DNA from: a virus
Reading direction: 5' to 3' (one strand)
DNA length: 47,716 nucleotides
Virus record (IMG/VR): IMGVR_UViG_3300037104_000223
Span: 1-47,716 of that record
The translations under genes and the position numbers were made by a program. The stretch's first letter is position 1. Each line of letters begins with the position of its first letter. Shown here in pieces: positions 45,524 to 47,716 of this stretch. The notes under the pieces are model-generated. The model saw only the letters and a list, made by a program, of their open reading frames with translations, was not told the DNA's origin and ran no database searches.

Positions 45524-46054
45524 ATGGCCACGATCCTGATCGAAATCGACGACGACCTGGCCAAAGAGGCGATCCTCAATTGGTACGAAGGGATGGCCGA
45601 GCGGGCTGCCCATGCCGAGATTGCCCCGTTGCTGGTGGAGGCACTACAACCCTTGGTGGCGTCCGAGCGGGCGTACCTGGGCAGTCACAACAAGAGCGGC
45701 GCCCTGTCGGGCTCGCTGGCGGCCCGCAGTGGCAGTGGGGACCGGCCTGGGACCGTGACGGCCTTCTCCAGCCCCACGGCCACGGTCAAGGACCTCAAGG
45801 CCGCCTGGGGCAGCGGGCGAGCGCAGCAGAGGCGGTGGGCCAAAGGTCTGTCGGGCAAGGGTCGGCGCAAGATCTTCTATGGCAACATTGTTCATCAAGG
45901 GCACAAGGTTATGAGGCGCGGGGCCGATGGTGCGTTGCACGTCGTCGGTAAGGCTGATCCCGTGCCGTTCGCGCAGCAGGCGGTGGACGCCTTGGGCGAG
46001 CAGGCGGCGGAAGCGGCGGCGGAAGCGATCACTAAGCACGTAATTGGTGAGTGA
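45524..46054 (+). CDS. Minor tail protein (HK97 gp10-like)
   Basis: 176 residues, ATG at 45524, three bases after the long chaperone stop. An N-terminal strand-helix (ATILIEIDDDLAKEAILNWY) is followed by SHNKSGALSGSLAARSGSGD, then the YGNIVHQGHKVMRRGADG and VPFAQQAVDALGEQAAE segments, which match the phage gp10/virion-morphogenesis family (KSG.LRdS..., G...E.G). It may complete the tail or neck. It is the gene just before the tape measure. Confidence 0.65.
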   Translation: MATILIEIDDDLAKEAILNWYEGMAERAAHAEIAPLLVEALQPLVASERAYLGSHNKSGALSGSLAARSGSGDRPGTVTAFSSPTATVKDLKAAWGSGRAQQRRWAKGLSGKGRRKIFYGNIVHQGHKVMRRGADGALHVVGKADPVPFAQQAVDALGEQAAEAAAEAITKHVIGE

Positions 46055-46057
46055 GCC

Positions 46058-47716
46058 ATGGCTGAAGCTGACATTCGACTGCGGATGGTCTTCGATGAGG
46101 CGGGGTCTAAGTCTGCGCAGGGCAAGCTCGATCAGGCGATTACAGCGGGCATGGCCGCCGCGAAAAAGCAAGCGTCGATACTCGGCAAGTCAACCGACGC
46201 GGAAGAGATCACAAGTGCCAAGGCCAGACTGGTAAGCGCCAACAATCTGATTGATGCGGCAAACGCTTACGGAGTGAAGGAACGAAATTCCGAAAACGCA
46301 AATCGGGCGGAAGCGCAAAGGGGTGCGGAGCGGGAGCAAGAGCGTACCTGGATTCGCATGTTCGATAAGAAGGCGAAGGCGGATCGCATTCGGCAGGATC
46401 GCGACGAGGGGACTGCTGACGCGCTCGCGTTCCGTGATGCGAAGAGGAAAGATCGCAATGACTTGCGGGAGGGCGCAAGACTCGTAAAGGACTGGAACGC
46501 CCAAAAGAAGGCGCGGGAGCGAGACACAGTCGACGCGGAACGGTCGGAAGAGCGCAAGGGCCGCAACTTTGAGAAGTGGCAAAAGAACAGGTGGCGATTC
46601 TGGCGGCAGGGACTTCATAGTCTACAGAGGCAGGAAGACCGGGCAGAGGATTACGTCGGGGAGCGGCGGCGGGGCCGCGGCATGGCCCGAGCCCTGGGCG
46701 GCTTTGGCGGCAAGATGGTGCTCGGGCGCGCGGCTGGAATGATGGCCGGAGAAATCTCCGGCAGTGGGCAGTTGGGTTCGGAGGTCGGGAACATCGCCAG
46801 CGCGTTTGTATTTGGTAATGCCGGGATTGGCGCGCTTGTCGTTGGAATGCAAGCGGTTGGGGCTTCATTCAGGGTTCACTATGAGGCACTCAAGGCTTCG
46901 CGAGAGGCCGCAAAAGAATACGGGGACATACTTTCCCACGTTTCTGACAAATGGCGAGATTTGGGACTGGCCACGGTCGGCCGCAACTCCTTCGGCCAGG
47001 CAATGCAGGGGCAGGCGCACGAGTCGCTGGCGGCCGTAGTCCCCATGGCCGACAAAATGGCAGAAGCAATCTGGGCGGGGCCTGGACTGTGGGAGCGAAT
47101 GTCGGCGGGGTCGCATAGGCTGACTGGTTTTGGAACCGCTATCGGGGATAGCGCCTGGGGTAAGAACCTCACGGGAATGGACCAGCAGCGTAAGCTGCAA
47201 AGTTCGCAAGCAGACTCATTCGCCGCCTTCTCGAAAGCTGAGTATCCCGAGCAGGTGAAGGGCGAAGAGCGGATCGCGGCGGCGCAGAAGGGCATCTACG
47301 CCGCCAGTCAGGGTCGCACGGGGCTGCTCAAAGAGGAGCGGGTACTGAGCGCCAAGATCGCCGCCGACGATGAGAAGCGCCATGTGGAAAACGAAGCGGA
47401 GCGGCGCAAGGCCGACCATGCCGTCAGCGCGGCTAAGGAGATGGCGGATCGGATGCACGCTCAAGGCATTCCGATCTGGAATAGCCCGAGCACCAACCAA
47501 GGTGAAAAGCAGGCGGCCACTGACAGATACCACGGGGCGCTGGCCGCTTGGACGGAAGCCAAAGAAGCGCAGAATCAATTAGGATCTCAGCAGGAGCGGC
47601 GGGAAAATGAAGCCGGGGAGGCACATGCCGGCGAATTGACGGCGCAGCAGGTGCGCTATCAGGAGGCGCTGCGCAACCAGACCAACCAGACGGCCGAGGC
47701 CAAGGTGGCGGCGGAA
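46058..47716 (+). CDS. Tail tape measure protein, N-terminal part (runs off the end, continues at base 1)
   Basis: ATG at 46058. The frame is open to the end of the window and, after removal of the 127-base overlap, continues from base 1 to TAG 776-778, 769 residues in all. The N-terminal 200 residues are charged coiled coil (ERNSENANRAEAQRGAEREQ and similar). A Gly/Ala/Met hydrophobic region lies near residues 220-275 (LGRAAGMMAGEISGSGQLGS, then IGALVVGMQAVGASF), as in tape measures that insert into the membrane on DNA entry. More helical rod follows. The length predicts a tail of roughly 115 nm by the usual 1.5 angstrom per residue rule. Confidence 0.85.
   Translation, partial: MAEADIRLRMVFDEAGSKSAQGKLDQAITAGMAAAKKQASILGKSTDAEEITSAKARLVSANNLIDAANAYGVKERNSENANRAEAQRGAEREQERTWIRMFDKKAKADRIRQDRDEGTADALAFRDAKRKDRNDLREGARLVKDWNAQKKARERDTVDAERSEERKGRNFEKWQKNRWRFWRQGLHSLQRQEDRAEDYVGERRRGRGMARALGGFGGKMVLGRAAGMMAGEISGSGQLGSEVGNIASAFVFGNAGIGALVVGMQAVGASFRVHYEALKASREAAKEYGDILSHVSDKWRDLGLATVGRNSFGQAMQGQAHESLAAVVPMADKMAEAIWAGPGLWERMSAGSHRLTGFGTAIGDSAWGKNLTGMDQQRKLQSSQADSFAAFSKAEYPEQVKGEERIAAAQKGIYAASQGRTGLLKEERVLSAKIAADDEKRHVENEAERRKADHAVSAAKEMADRMHAQGIPIWNSPSTNQGEKQAATDRYHGALAAWTEAKEAQNQLGSQQERRENEAGEAHAGELTAQQVRYQEALRNQTNQTAEAKVAAE
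47590..47716. repeat. Terminal direct repeat, right copy (circular overlap)
   Basis: Identical to bases 1-127. It marks where the contig closes on itself; see the left copy. Confidence 0.95.

Overview
The window is the complete genome of a tailed bacteriophage, opened inside a gene. Its first 127 bases recur exactly as its last 127 bases. Joining the ends restores one uninterrupted reading frame for the tape measure protein. The molecule is therefore circular, or circularly permuted, at about 47,589 bp. It is GC-rich and densely packed, with many ATGA, GTGA or TGATG stop/start overlaps. Lambda-type terminase and portal, a gpT-like capsid protein fused to its protease, a tail tube protein, a frameshifted tail chaperone and a tape measure point to siphovirus morphology. 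The host is a GC-rich bacterium. The small zinc-ribbon plus membrane proteins and the capsid architecture would fit Planctomycetota, but that is a guess.

Layout. Transcription diverges from a gene-free region at 23.8-24.3 kb. This region holds two DnaA-like boxes, short repeats, inverted repeats, leftward TTGACA promoters and a tandem pair of palindromic operators. Leftward (23.8 down to 5.8 kb) runs an early block of mostly small genes. It contains two AAA+ ATPases (one RuvB-like, one clamp-loader-like), a RusA-like resolvase, a protein with an SSB-type acidic tail, a NinB-like protein, an HNH protein, a cytosine methyltransferase broken by an in-frame TAG, and three tRNA-like elements. Rightward (24.3 to 32.3 kb) run a helix-turn-helix regulator, a replication initiator-like protein, a primase-helicase, a PD-(D/E)XK nuclease and the large terminase. 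Then follow head genes (32.4-38.7 kb), fibre or adhesin genes (38.7-43.3 kb), tail tube, chaperone and tape measure (43.3 kb across the junction to 0.8 kb), tail-tip candidates (0.8-3.3 kb), and small membrane proteins ending at terminators near 4.4 kb. A separate promoter then drives an initiator-like tRNA-Met, a lipoprotein and a holin-like protein. A strong terminator at 5.8 kb closes both convergent blocks.

How it fits together. The phage supplies its own initiator, primase-helicase, ssDNA-binding candidate, clamp-loader-like ATPase, RuvB and RusA. No DNA polymerase, integrase, repressor, small terminase or endolysin is recognisable. Recombination-linked replication on host polymerase is a reasonable reading.

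Strongest observations: a textbook -1 frameshift signal (A_AAA_AAC, 6-nt spacer, perfect 16-bp hairpin) in the tail chaperone; an initiator-type tRNA; TTGC-N17 promoters whose start codon lies at the predicted transcription start; a methyltransferase with an amber codon beside its catalytic cysteine and a second long open frame over it; and phage-encoded RuvB with RusA.
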